Program-made: the position numbers and the translations under genes | The notes under the pieces: model-generated | Seen by the model: the letters and a program-made list of their open reading frames with translations, nothing else | The model's database searches: none | Told to the model about the DNA's origin: nothing | NCBI GenBank assembly: GCA_963682175.1 | Contig: OY821789.1 | Coordinates: 7,254,001-7,318,000 of the forward strand | Origin: Triglochin maritima | Lineage: Eukaryota; Streptophyta; Magnoliopsida; Alismatales; Juncaginaceae | Length of the DNA: 64,000 nt | Direction of reading: 5' to 3' | Part shown: piece by piece, positions 54,301-64,000 of the stretch | Layout: every line of letters starts with the position of its first letter | Position numbering within the stretch: the first letter of the stretch is position 1

Positions 54301-56087
54301 TTAGAATATGGAGCATAGGAAATTGTTCTAGTTCATTTCATGAATCTTATCATAGTACCAGTATATCTATAATCTTATATAATGAAAAACTTGCATTTGC
54401 CTTAGGTTTGACCCTCTCTACCACAACAGGCGACGGATTGACTAAATTCGACGTCAGACTGGGACACGGCATTATCCCATCTAATTGAGGCATAATTGAG
54501 CACCCGGTTGTGGTAAGAAAAATAAATAAATGCATGTAGATAGGTTGTGAAGAGCCAATGACAATTTACATATTACCATACATCAAAATCATCACTAACA
54601 AGTGCAAGTTGGGTTTTAAACAAACCGAGCATGATTTGAGTTTTTATTGAAAGACGATCAATTCCAATATTACTAAAAGATAATGAAGCATACAAGGGTA
54701 AGAAATACCTCAATATCATCATAATCATTTGTACGGTAAAGCTCCCTTTTCAAATTGTGTTTCTGTCTTCCTGCTGAGGTCTCTTCAGGGATTATATACC
54801 AGCAAACATTTGCCCAATACACCCCATCCAGTTCTTTCCACAAGCTGCTCAAATTGGCAACAAACAGTATGCCCTCTTCTCAGAAAAGAAGTTACAAGAA
54901 TCCAATACAAAACGTAGTTATGTTATAAATTGTATGTAAGGGAAGAGTAGCTACTGCTTGTAAGAAGCACCAACAAAGTGAAACTGATTTTCAATCACTC
55001 TTAAACATCTAAATCATTGTTACATGCATGACTTGAATAACCAACATAACCAAGAGCAAATTCATAATTGATGAAAAGCATACATATTTCAATAAAATCT
55101 AGTTGTAAGACTCATGGTGTCATCAATCTGAGGAGCTCTGAAACTTAACACAGAATTGATTCTGCAACTAAAAATGAAGTAAATTTATCTGATAATTCCA
55201 CATAGGCAAATTATCCAAATGGTCTCTTAGGAGCAACTTCCATTACAGTCACCAATAGAATACTTTCAGAAATAACAAACGTATTTATTTTCTGCGTGAA
55301 CTGAGTTAGTGAAATTGTCATCAAAGCATGCTAACTCTCTTTACAAACACAGCCAGGCTTCTTGCGTTTTGAATTGCAGTTCATTCTGTTAAAGAACATT
55401 TTAGGAAATGCAATTCGAAGTGCAAATCCACTGCTCCGAACGTACCATTAACCATTTCACCAATCCTCCAAGACAATCTCAAACCCATCAAAACCGACAT
55501 TTCCCAAAATGTAACGGTACCAGCATTTGCCCGAAAACCTTGTTTACTACCCTCAACGCTTCCATTTTCTTTCTTTGTTCATTAATTTTAGCAAGTTAAG
55601 CCCACCTCTGAATCCTGGCAGCCCACAAGTTTCCAGTCAAGAGTCTCTCCCTAGCTGTCCTCCTGACCCTCACCCCGTTGGGCGGCCTCGGCCGCTCCAC
55701 CACCCTCCCCTCCCTCTCCGCCTCACAGAACCCGCACACCCAGTCCCCCTCGGGAACCCGCCGCAGCGGCGGGCGCAGACACCTGAGGTGGAACCCACCA
55801 AGGCAGTCGTCGCACTCGATCATGACGGCGCGGCCGGAGGCGAAGCATATACGGCAGTCCTCGACCTCGGGGTCGTCGGCGTCTGATTCGGCGCCTTCGC
55901 GGCGCTTGACGTAGACGTCGTCGCCGGGCTCGAAGAGGGCGCCGTCGTAGGCGACCTTGCGGAAGTGGGCCCGCCGGCGCTTGTGGGGCCGGAGGGGGGG
56001 AGGGGGGAGGGGGGTAGAGGGGGAGAGGAGGGTGGGTTTGGGTTTGGATTTCGGGGTGGATTTGGGTTTGAGAGGAGTGGTCGACAT
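48385..56087 (-). CDS. ORC1: Origin recognition complex subunit 1 (plant type, BAH-PHD-AAA+)
   Basis: The largest ORC subunit; with ORC2-6 it marks replication origins and loads CDC6/MCM in the nucleus. Exons on the minus strand: 56087-55606, 54844-54709, 54197-54045, 53931-53791, 53695-53544, 53475-53376, 53289-53167, 53082-52921, 52801-52744, 52658-52480, 52376-52274, 51986-51916, 50997-50902, 50262-50186, 48775-48692, 48448-48385; all phases close to 726 residues, a little under the roughly 810 of Arabidopsis. Residues 40-60 start the BAH domain (FEPGDDVYVKRRE), interrupted by a PHD finger at 78-121 (CRIC, CDDC, H, C, WVCGFC); BAH resumes at LWKELDGVYW. AAA+ motifs: Walker A GVPGTGKT (about 382-389, split by an intron) and Walker B LLIDELD (about 469-475). 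The winged-helix end is VPWLAKYL then stop. The frame is intact and probably functional. Confidence 0.95.
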
Positions 56088-56146
56088 TTTTGGGGATGGA
56101 AGGAAGGTTTGGGGACGACGAGGGTTTTAGGGATTTGGGGGAGAGA

Positions 56147-56154
56147 GCGGGAAA
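56147..56154 (-). promoter_or_regulatory. E2F binding site upstream of ORC1
   Basis: TTTCCCGC on the minus strand, a perfect TTTSSCGC E2F consensus, 60-67 bases upstream of the ORC1 ATG. E2F control of ORC genes at G1/S is established in Arabidopsis. This single copy in the leader/promoter suggests the same control here. Confidence 0.75.
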
Positions 56155-56159
56155 GTTCC

Positions 56160-58990
56160 CTCTGTTTGACCGTTGCGTTGATGCACGTGGTCGGCACGTG
56201 GGGTCTGATTTGCTGGCGTCACCTTTTTGTTTTATTGTTTTTGTTTTTATTGCAAAATTAACCTATTTTTTGCACTGCCTGTTTTATTAATTAGAACCGT
56301 GTCAACTTAATTGGACAAGTTGAGATGATTCAATGGGTCATCTTGAGGTATTCTCAAACAAATGTTGTATGTTAAACTCCAAACAGACACGAATTGACTA
56401 CAATTTTCTTCCAACTTCTGACCAAATAAAAGAAAATGGTGCTCTCAACTTCGTTGATCGTGTCCTTAAATACCTTCTCTTGTTTAAATTGTTGAATGTA
56501 ACGATTTTGTACTCAATATAAAGTTGTTAAGCATACGAAGAATGTATTTGACTTCAAAATGGGATGTGCATCGAGGATTCTAGAACTAACCCTCGATTCG
56601 GTAGCAGAACCTTTTTTGTGTGCAGCAGGGAGGCGAAAATATAGAGGAAAAATATTTCCAATATATATTCCAAAAAAAATTATAATTACCTTTGGAAGCT
56701 TTGTGAAACTACTAGTACAATTTCAAATATATTTAGCTCCTTCTATCTTGTATGTGATCTATTTAAGAAATTGTTTCCTTGCATTCATTGATTAGATAAA
56801 TGTGTTTGATTGAAGATAGTGTATCAAGACGAGTTATGCCAAGCGCCAACTCAACTTGTTATAAACGTTACTAATTCATTTGATGCATGTCACTTCACAA
56901 TCAACGTTAAGCGCAGAAGCAATAATACCACTGTGTTTTTCCCATAGAATGTGATTCGGTAATTCCAAGAAAGTGAATGAAAATCTAAAGTTCCATTCTC
57001 ATTACCTTTTTCAAGTATATATAATTTGAAGTTCATGGAACTCCACTTGATGTCATGATTTTTATGTGCTCTAGAAAACTAAACATCAAAAAAATAATTG
57101 GAAAATTAAGTATAGCTTTATATTTCTCTAAAATCTTCCTACGACCCAATCACCCTCTTAGTTAATCAAAATGAAGGAGATGGTATGAGTAGTGGTAAGG
57201 TGCAATTTTACGGCCTTGAAAACTTTTCTACTTTACTAGCTCTAAATTAAATCTAATGATACAATCTATTTCGCTGAGTCATGAATCATGAATTGTCAAA
57301 GGCTTTAAGCTAAGTTATTAATTCTACCAACTGAGCCAAGTCGAACTTGGTAGCAGTAGCATGTATATATGTAGTGGATCACTGGATCCTATGTATGTTT
57401 TATATATTCTACGTGCATGTGCTCGTCATAAATCACGTCGAGAGAGAGTTAAAGAAGGTTTTAAGTTCTCCACCTCACAAACATTTTTCCTTTTCACGGG
57501 CTATTTTTCACATGTTGATCTTGGAGCAAGCATCTCCTGATGAGAATCCAATATCATCTTTATCGATAAATCCAGACACCATTCACCTATTGTCCATGCT
57601 TCTGTCCTCCAACCCCTACATCATATACATCTATACACGTATCGATACTGTGGGCAACATAACAGAATGATACTGAAACTACATGCTCTAACTATGTACT
57701 GATTAATTCATCATACCTATTAATTATCCTAGATAGTATGTACTGATTAAGTTCAAGGATGATATATATCATTAAGTCCTACTGTCGAAAAATAGAATTT
57801 GTGAAGACCATAGCAAAACGCCATTACAGAAATATATATAATTTAAGTTTCCTTTGACCACGTTTTGTTGCACATGTCGCTATAATATATTAGAAAACTA
57901 ATGATACCATGTTGTAATTATTCTTAAAATAAGAGTAAGAAGTGAAAGATATAACATAACGTAAACACAAGCAATACAGAAATAATAAAATTGGCGAAGT
58001 ACTTTGAAACCAATATTCTGACAAATCAAGAATCTACCTTAGGGGTCTACTAGTATGATCCCCTACACGTAGCTAAAAATATATATCATTAATACCTTCC
58101 AAATTTTCGTAATATCTTAAATACACTCCCATTTGACTCAAGCCATCACTTATACCATTTTGTCACTCTTCTTCGATTTAGTCTCCCAAGTCTTAACGAA
58201 CTCCAGAGTGTCTAAACATTAAATTTGATTTAAGATTACTAGGATAATGTATCAAAATCAACTTCAAATAGGAAGGCATTTAAGTTGTCATAGTAAAGGC
58301 CGGAGGGTATTTCAGAAATTGTCCCCAAGTATAACTGTGCATATACCCATCGACGAGTTCCACTTTGATTTAACTCAAACTTGGGAAGTGAATTTGAGGT
58401 TCTATCGTTCAATTTTCACGTACGTACATATTTTGCTGAACTTCTAAAGCCTAAAGACTCGGCGTGCTATTGCTATATGGAGTGAACTTTTAAAAAAAAA
58501 TGCAATTGTCAAGAAATAGCTAGTTGTTAATTATATTTATAGATTCCCACAGACTAAACCTACGTACTGATCATGAAATAATTACTTGACAATGTAACAT
58601 TTTTACGTTCACAACCGATACAGTAACAGACTATGTCTTTGTAAGGACGTGGAGAGTGAGGAGGTATGGAGAGAGGAGTGTGGTGGAGTAAGGTGTGAGG
58701 TATGGTGAGGGTATGGAGGGGGTGTATGGGGTAGGTGTAGGATTTTGTTATAAAATCTAAAACCCAATCCTTTTCTTCCCTTTTCTCCTTTCCATTTGTT
58801 TCCCACCCAAACTCACCCCATTTTCTCTTGCATCCCGGCAACCAGAGGACGTGGAGGAGCGCCGGCGACGGGGTGAAGTCGACGCATGCGAAGAAGGAGC
58901 GCCGGGAACGGAGGAAAGAATGAGAAGAAGCTAGAAGCGACGCCGGAGGAGGAGGAGCTCGCCGCACACGTCTTCTTCGCGGTGAAAGGT
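56160..58990. other. Intergenic between ORC1 and the gypsy element
   Basis: Several short open frames (56559-56795, 57347-57670, 58247-58447) have no recognisable domain or conserved start context. 58640-58740 is a G-rich, T-interrupted stretch (GGTATGGAG, GGGGGTGTATGGGG) that could form G-quadruplexes on the plus strand. No gene is supported. Confidence 0.5.
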
Positions 58991-59097
58991 ATGCCAAGTC
59001 TTCATAGTAACTCCCCAAGTGGTGTGGGAGTGTAGGGGGCGGCGTTGGTGTCGTTTCCCCGGCGAAAATCCCACTGAACCAAGGTTGAAGACGACTG

Positions 59098-59655
59098 GTT
59101 CGGTCGACCGTTGTGTGTCTCGGTCGACCGAACAGCGTCTAAGTGATGCCTGTTCAGTGCGATATTGTAGTGTTTCGGTCGACCGTGTGAGGTTCGGTCG
59201 ACCGATATTTTATAAAAATAACTTGCTGCCCGAAAACGGTCGAACGACGTCTGTGTGACGGCCGACCGTTTATGCCAAATTTTAGCGGGAATATTTTATA
59301 AGGGTTATATTAGTCCGGTCGACCGGTGGTTGTTCGGTCGACCGATCCCAGTAGATAGGGTAGACAGACCTTCGGCCGACCGAGTGTGTGTCTCGGTCGA
59401 CCGAACTGCGCAAGGTCGGTCAAGAGCGTTGACCATCTAAACGGTCGACCGCTCTGGATCCGGTCGACCGACCGCGTGCAGATTTCCTGTAGTGAAGTGC
59501 CTGTTGATCCGGTCGACCGGAAGAGTTTCGGTCGACCGAATGCAGTGGGCAGGATTCATGCAGTTTTCCTTATCGGTTGAACGGACCCTGGTTCGACCGA
59601 CAGGATATATATGTATATAAAACGTATAGCGTAGACCTTCCAAACGGTCGACCGC
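59098..59655. repeat. CGGTCGACCG palindrome array in the gypsy LTR
   Basis: About twelve perfect CGGTCGACCG and several one-base variants (CGGCCGACCG, CGGTCGAACG). Many occur in pairs of TCGGTCGACCGA-like words about 20 bases apart. All but the last lie upstream of the TATATAAAA box. The same palindrome is arrayed in the unrelated copia LTR. Confidence 0.9.
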
Positions 59656-59940
59656 TAGATTTGACCTTGTTCGACTGGTGGGTCGAATTATCTTTCCTTG
59701 GTGGATTTATCCACATACGTGACGTCGAGCAGAGGCGACTACCGGCTGCCGAGCCCACGGTCGATCACCGGACCTCGGAGCTACGGATTTCACCTACGAC
59801 GAGAGCGTATCTTCTGTTGGACCCCTCGTGGATGCCGGTGCGGCAGAGAGATGCCTGCCATGCCTGTGTGGGTGGTAGATGCCTTCTTCCCTGGTGGGGG
59901 AAGGAGATGCACTTTCCCTGTGGAGGAAAGCCGAGACCTC

Positions 59941-60085
59941 CTCGTGTGGGCCTGGATTGGCAGGGGGGATGCCTCCCTTTTGCCCCTGTGTGCGGCTGGG
60001 AGATGAGTGCGGCGACCCCCCCTCGTGTGGGCCTGGATTGGCAGGGTGGGGGATGTTTCCCATGCCCCTGGCGCGGCTGGGAGAT
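59941..60085 (+). repeat. 81-base tandem duplication in the gypsy LTR
   Basis: CTCGTGTGGGCCTGGATTGG followed by CAGG occurs at 59941 and 60022; both copies go on to GCCCCTG...GCGGCTGGGAGATG. The second unit has diverged by small indels. Confidence 0.85.
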
Positions 60086-60513
60086 GGTCCGCAGCGGTTG
60101 GGGCATGTATGGGGCCCGAGGCGGATTGCATTGCATGTGCATTCTTGGCTTTTTCATCTGTTTTTCTGTATATATAGGAGATGTTGGCATACGGGGTTCC
60201 TTTCGGGAACTCAGGCAGATTTTATGTTTCATTTTCAGGGAGCAGGCGGTCTTAGGTTGGTGGTAACCGAGGGGAGTGCCTCCGGGATCGGGTCCTGTCA
60301 TCTCAGCTTTTTTGTAGAGGTAGTGATTACAGTAGTTATGTATTAGACATGTAATCGCTCTTTTGACACTCTGTATTATGACTTCCACGTGGAGATATTT
60401 ATATATATATTCTGTTGACTTTTCCAGTAGCGTGCCCTTGTTGACCGTTGACGGTCGTATGTTTGTGTTTTAAATTTGAAAAATTTCTTCCGCTGTTTCG
60501 GGACGTTACAACT

Positions 60514-60525
60514 TGGTATCAGAGC
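60514..60525 (+). other. Primer-binding site (initiator tRNA-Met)
   Basis: TGGTATCAGAGC, a perfect 12-base match to the usual plant initiator-tRNA site, four bases after the LTR end. Confidence 0.95.
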
Positions 60526-60641
60526 CTTGATCCCGGCGTATTTTTCCCAAAGAAACCACCATCGAGTTAGGATTAGAGTCTAGAGGTCCATTGCATGCAT
60601 TCATGATCATTCTGATGTGAGTCTTTTTGTTCTGCAGAGTG

Positions 60642-61811
60642 ATGCCTCCGAGACGGGTGGTGCCTGCGGCTGAGACTCGCAGTTCGAGTGAGTCTGCGAG
60701 AGAGGAGGCCCGGGAGGCAGAGCGCAGAGTCCTGTTCGACACCGTGGAGCGGTTGAGCGGGATGTTAGAGCGCCAGGCAGCGCAGAGTGCGCAGGCGGGG
60801 GCCGGTGCGATGCACGACCGGTTCATGAGGCAGCACCCTCCGACTTTTGCTGGGCAGATGGATGCAGAGGCAGCTGAGGAGTGGATCCTCACTATGCAGA
60901 CGATCTTCAGGGCTATCGACTGTACTCCGGAGAAGAAGGTGGACCTGGCCACCTATGTGCTGAGAGGAGCTGCAGCGAACTGGTGGAGGTCGACTTCAGC
61001 AGTTGTGTTCACCGGTCGAGAGGATGTGTCATGGGAGGAGTTCGTTGAGGAGTTCAACGAGCAGTACTTTCCGGAGCATGTGCGAGACGGGAAGCGGGTG
61101 GAGTTCCTGGCCCTGGAGCAGGGGAGCATGACACTGGAGGAGTACATTGGGAAGTTTAACGCCCTTGAGCGTTACTGTCCGGAGATTTTCGTCACTCAGG
61201 CGCAGAGGTCGATGAAGTTTGTCGGGGGACTCCGGAAGCATCTGAGGACCCGAGTGTTGTCGAGCATGCCACGCACCTTGGCGGACGCAGTGAGGAGCGC
61301 CACTATCATGGAGAGGGACTACCGGGAGAATTATCAGGATGATAGGAGGTCGGTAGGGAGATCCTCAGGGAGGCCAGGAGGGCAGAGTTCGGGGAAGTCG
61401 GGCAAGAGGCCCCGGATCGAGGCAGCAGGGGCGCCGCAGCCAGAGGCGTGCAGGAGCTGTGGCAGAGTGCACACTGGGCGCTGCTTTGGGTCGATTACTT
61501 GTCATGGTTGTGGTCAGCAGGGCCACATCGTCAGGAACTGCCCTAGCAAGGGCGCTGGACCGAGCAGACCTCCGGGACTTCCGAGTGTCAGTGGCGGCGG
61601 AGCTAGGAGACCTGCAGCACCGCAGCAGGGTCAGCGCACTGGACGAGTCTTCACTGTCCAGGCAGAGGAGGCGAGGGACGCCAGCACCGTCGTGGAAGGT
61701 ACACTTCTTGTGGCAGGTTTAGAGGCTAGAGTGTTTTTGATTGTGGCGCGACACACTCGTTCATCTCGGAGCGATTTGCGGGAGTGTTGGGTTGTACCCC
61801 TGCGATGTTGA
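60642..61811 (+). CDS. Ty3/gypsy gag
   Basis: Capsid/nucleocapsid protein. The ATG at 60642 ([13 protein letters not shown]) is the first in frame; the frame is open from 60627. The capsid (retrotrans_gag) domain is residues about 60-215 ([65 protein letters not shown]). The zinc knuckle [15 protein letters not shown] lies near residue 290. A basic Ser/Gly/Arg linker leads to the start of the protease ([15 protein letters not shown]). There the frame is lost and 25 unrelated residues follow to a stop at 61809-61811. In this clade gag and pol normally form one open frame, so the stop is a defect of this copy or a frameshift site. Confidence 0.9.
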   Translation: MPPRRVVPAAETRSSSESAREEAREAERRVLFDTVERLSGMLERQAAQSAQAGAGAMHDRFMRQHPPTFAGQMDAEAAEEWILTMQTIFRAIDCTPEKKVDLATYVLRGAAANWWRSTSAVVFTGREDVSWEEFVEEFNEQYFPEHVRDGKRVEFLALEQGSMTLEEYIGKFNALERYCPEIFVTQAQRSMKFVGGLRKHLRTRVLSSMPRTLADAVRSATIMERDYRENYQDDRRSVGRSSGRPGGQSSGKSGKRPRIEAAGAPQPEACRSCGRVHTGRCFGSITCHGCGQQGHIVRNCPSKGAGPSRPPGLPSVSGGGARRPAAPQQGQRTGRVFTVQAEEARDASTVVEGTLLVAGLEARVFLIVARHTRSSRSDLRECWVVPLRC

Positions 61812-64000
61812 CTGCCACTTTGGAGGTCAGCACACCCCTGGGTTTGGTGGGCACTGTGGGGAGCTTCATCCCCGGCGCCACGATTGGTTCGGGAGACCAA
61901 GATTTTCCGGCAGATCTGGTCTTGCTACCGATGGAGGATTTCGACGTTATTCTTGGGATGGACTGGCTGTCCCGGCATGACGTGCGTGTCCTTTGCCGTG
62001 AGAGGAAGGTTTTGATTCCGAGGTTGGGGTTGCCTGATATCATGATTAGAGGAGTCAGGAACAGAGGAGGCCGCATTGTGGTGTCAGCTTTGAGGGCTCA
62101 GAAGTTGATGCAGCAGGGTTGCAGAGCGTTTCTGGCGACGCTGGTTGTTCCAGAGGCTGAGTCTCCGAGGCTGGACGAGATAGATGTGGTACGGGAGTTT
62201 ACAGAGGTGTTTCCAGATGATATTCCAGGATTGCCACCTCCGCGAGAGATGGAGTTTTGCATTGAGCTGGCAGCAGACACCTCACCGCAGTCGAAGGCCC
62301 CGTACAGGATGGCGCCTGCAGAGTTGGCAGAGTTGAAGAAGCAGCTACAGGAGCTGATGGAGGCTGGATTCATCAGACCGAGTGTCTCACCTTGGGGAGC
62401 GCCAGTGCTGTTTGTGAAGAAGAAGGACGGGTCTTTGCGGATGTGCATTGACTATAGGATGCTGAACAAGGTCACCATCAAGAATAGGTATCCCCTACCT
62501 AGGATTGAGGACCTGTTCGATCAGTTGCAGTCAGCGAAGGTCTTCTCTAAGATCGACCTACGCTCAGGATACCATCAGCTGAGGATCCGAGAGGAGGATG
62601 TCCAGAAGACAGCATTCAGGACCAGATATGGGCACTATGAGTTTTTGGTGATGCCTTTTGGGTTGACGAACGCTCCGGCGGCTTTCATGGATCTGATGAA
62701 CCGGACGTTCAGGCAGTACTTGGATAGTTGTGTCGTGGTCTTTGTGGATGATATCCTGATTTACTCACCCGATGTGGAGCAGCACAGAGAGCACCTGCGG
62801 ATTGTACTTAGCATTTTGAGAGACCAGAGGTTGTATGCTAAGTTTTCGAAGTGCGAATTCTGGTTGGACAGAGTCGCATTTCTGGGTCACATCGTTTCTG
62901 CAGAGGGGATTTCGGTGGATCCGGCGAAGGTAGAGGCAGTGACTGAGTGGAGAGCCCCTACGAGCGTGACGGAGATCAGGAGCTTTGTTGGATTGGCGGA
63001 TTACTACCGTCGCTTCATCAAAGACTTCTCGAGGTTAGCTGCACCTTTGACTGCCCTGACGCAGAAGGGAGTCACTTTTGTTTGGTCCCAGAAGTGCGAG
63101 GACAGCTTTCAGGAGCTGAAGAGACGACTGACGACAGCTCCAGTTTTGACGCTGCCGAGCGGCACAGGAGGTTTTGTGGTCTACAGTGATGCGTCTGGCA
63201 TTGGTTTGGGTTGCGTGTTGATGCAGCACGGGAGGGTGATTGCATACGCTTCGAGGCAGCTGAAGACTCATGAGAGGAATTACCCGACGCATGACTTGGA
63301 GTTGGCAGCCGTTGTGCACGCACTGAAGACATGGAGACACTACCTGTATGGTGAGCAGTTTGAGGTGTTCACCGATCACCAGAGTCTGAAGTATCTCTTC
63401 TCCCAGAAGGAGTTGAATATGAGACAGCGTCGTTGGTTGGAGTTCATTAAGGACTACGATTTCACCATCTCTTACCATCCGGGGAAGGCGAATTCAGTTG
63501 CAGACGCCTTGAGTAGGAGAGTGGAGCTATCAGTTGCTGGCATGTGCCTTCAGGAGTGGAGACTGCTTGAGTCATTGGCAGAGTGGAGGCCGTTCACTGG
63601 GGACTCTGAGGGAGCAGTGGTAGCTGGATTGCGGGTAGAGCCACAGACTGTTTCACAGGTAGTACAGGCGCAGCATGAGGATGATGAGTTGGCCAGTTTG
63701 CTGGAGTTGACTGCCAGAGAAGGGTCAGATTTCAGTGTTGGGGTCGATGGAGGTCTGAGATTCAGAGGGCGGATCTGGGTGCCGAGGGTTGATGGGATGA
63801 GAGATGACATCATGGAGGAGGCACACAGAGCGAAGTACACCATCCATCCCGGGAGCACGAAGATGTATAAGGACCTGCAGCGGAACTTCTGGTGGAGAGG
63901 CATGAAGAAGGACATTGCAGAGTTCGTGAGTCGGTGTTTGGTCTGTCAGCAGGTGAAGATCGAGCACCAGAGGCCAGCTGGGCCTATGCAGAGCATCGAG
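61733..64000 (+). CDS. Ty3/gypsy pol: protease, reverse transcriptase, RNase H, integrase start (runs off window)
   Basis: Open from 61733 to the last base in the frame minus one relative to gag (first ATG 61805). Aspartic protease: [14 protein letters not shown] (Asp-Cys-Gly variant), then [73 protein letters not shown] and the catalytic FVDDILIYS. RNase [59 protein letters not shown]. Integrase HHCC finger: [15 protein letters not shown]...CLVCQQVK. The integrase core and chromodomain would lie outside. No stop codon is seen in over 2.2 kb, so this copy is fairly young. Confidence 0.92.

Larger units (their letters stand above)
59000..60510 (+). repeat. 5' LTR of the gypsy element (left end uncertain)
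   Basis: Ends ACGTTACA at 60510, next to the primer-binding site. It contains a palindrome array (59098-59655), a TATA box (TATATAAAA, 59614-59622), a GC-rich section with an 81-base duplication (59941 and 60022) and a second AT-rich TATA-like tract (60395-60412). Open frames here (for example 59577-60266) carry no protein motif. Confidence 0.75.
59000..64000 (+). mobile_element. Ty3/gypsy chromovirus-like (Tekay/Del-type) LTR retrotransposon, right part outside window
   Basis: Order: LTR ending at 60510, primer-binding site, gag, protease, RT, RNase H, integrase zinc finger, so it is gypsy. The region near [17 protein letters not shown] and [13 protein letters not shown] is typical of the Tekay/Del clade. 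The 3' LTR lies to the right of the window, so the left LTR boundary (about 59000) and target duplication cannot be fixed. It is GC-richer than the host genes. One frameshift separates gag from the rest. Confidence 0.88.

Noticed and set aside
57325..57339. tRNA-like box A on the minus strand (TGGCTCAGTTGG)
   Set aside because: No box B and no cloverleaf follow in the next 80 bases; at best a degraded tRNA-derived SINE.
56559..57670. Two open frames (78 and 107 residues) between ORC1 and the gypsy element
   Set aside because: No recognisable domain or coding bias visible; the length is expected by chance in AT-rich DNA.
58560..59018. 152-residue minus-strand frame beginning in Arg/Pro-rich sequence
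   Set aside because: It runs from the probable LTR edge into a C-rich low-complexity tract; no family signature.
59577..60266. 229-residue open frame and several overlapping frames near 60000
   Set aside because: They fall inside the gypsy LTR and arise from its GC-rich duplication; no protein motif.
61728..61742. Programmed minus-one frameshift as the main explanation for the gag/pol break
   Set aside because: The slippery heptamer is poor and the switch falls within the conserved protease start, so a one-base loss is simpler; kept only as an alternative.

Overview
The window is nuclear DNA of a flowering plant, most likely a eudicot. It is AT-rich, its genes have many short exons and long introns, and it holds three genes with clear plant forms: an organellar-type lysyl-tRNA synthetase, a BIG BROTHER-type RING ubiquitin ligase, and an ORC1 with the plant-specific PHD finger. 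There is also an extensin, and a large load of plant transposons. I cannot name the family or species from sequence alone.

Layout: 1-9645 (minus) is lysyl-tRNA synthetase, 12 exons visible, with its 3' end off the left edge. 9646-9760 is its short 5' region with Site II (TGGGCC/T) elements. 9760-19000 has no host gene I can support but holds three DNA transposons: a 250 bp hAT-type MITE (14225-14474, 8-bp duplication), a 1.5 kb element with long inverted repeats (about 14541-16029), and a 1.93 kb MULE carrying a plant-mobile-domain gene (16629-18557, perfect 9-bp duplication TATATAGAC). 19689-27874 (plus) is the BIG BROTHER homologue in seven coding exons. One intron holds a decayed LINE and another a complete solo LTR with a perfect 5-bp duplication. 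29763-30392 (minus) is a compact extensin. 31000-46000 is a transposon block: a FAR1-type SWIM fragment, a minisatellite, a broken Ulp1-like protease gene, a truncated Ty1/copia copy on the minus strand, and a 9.4 kb Ty1/copia element on the plus strand with both LTRs, primer-binding site, gag, ruined pol and polypurine tract. 48385-56087 (minus) is ORC1, rebuilt as 16 in-phase exons (726 residues), with an E2F-type site 60 bases upstream of the ATG. From about 59000 to the right edge is a Ty3/gypsy chromovirus-like element (LTR, primer-binding site, gag, protease, RT, RNase H, start of integrase), with one frameshift and running off the window.

The host genes are functionally unrelated (organelle translation, organ-size control, DNA replication licensing, cell wall). 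The most unusual signal is a repeated palindrome, CGGTCGACCG. It is arrayed 8-12 times upstream of a TATA box in the LTRs of the copia element and independently in the LTR of the unrelated gypsy element. In the older solo LTR the same array appears as a C-to-T decay series (TCGA, TTGA, TTAA). All exon junctions were called by eye from splice consensus, reading phase and family conservation. No alignment or database search was run.
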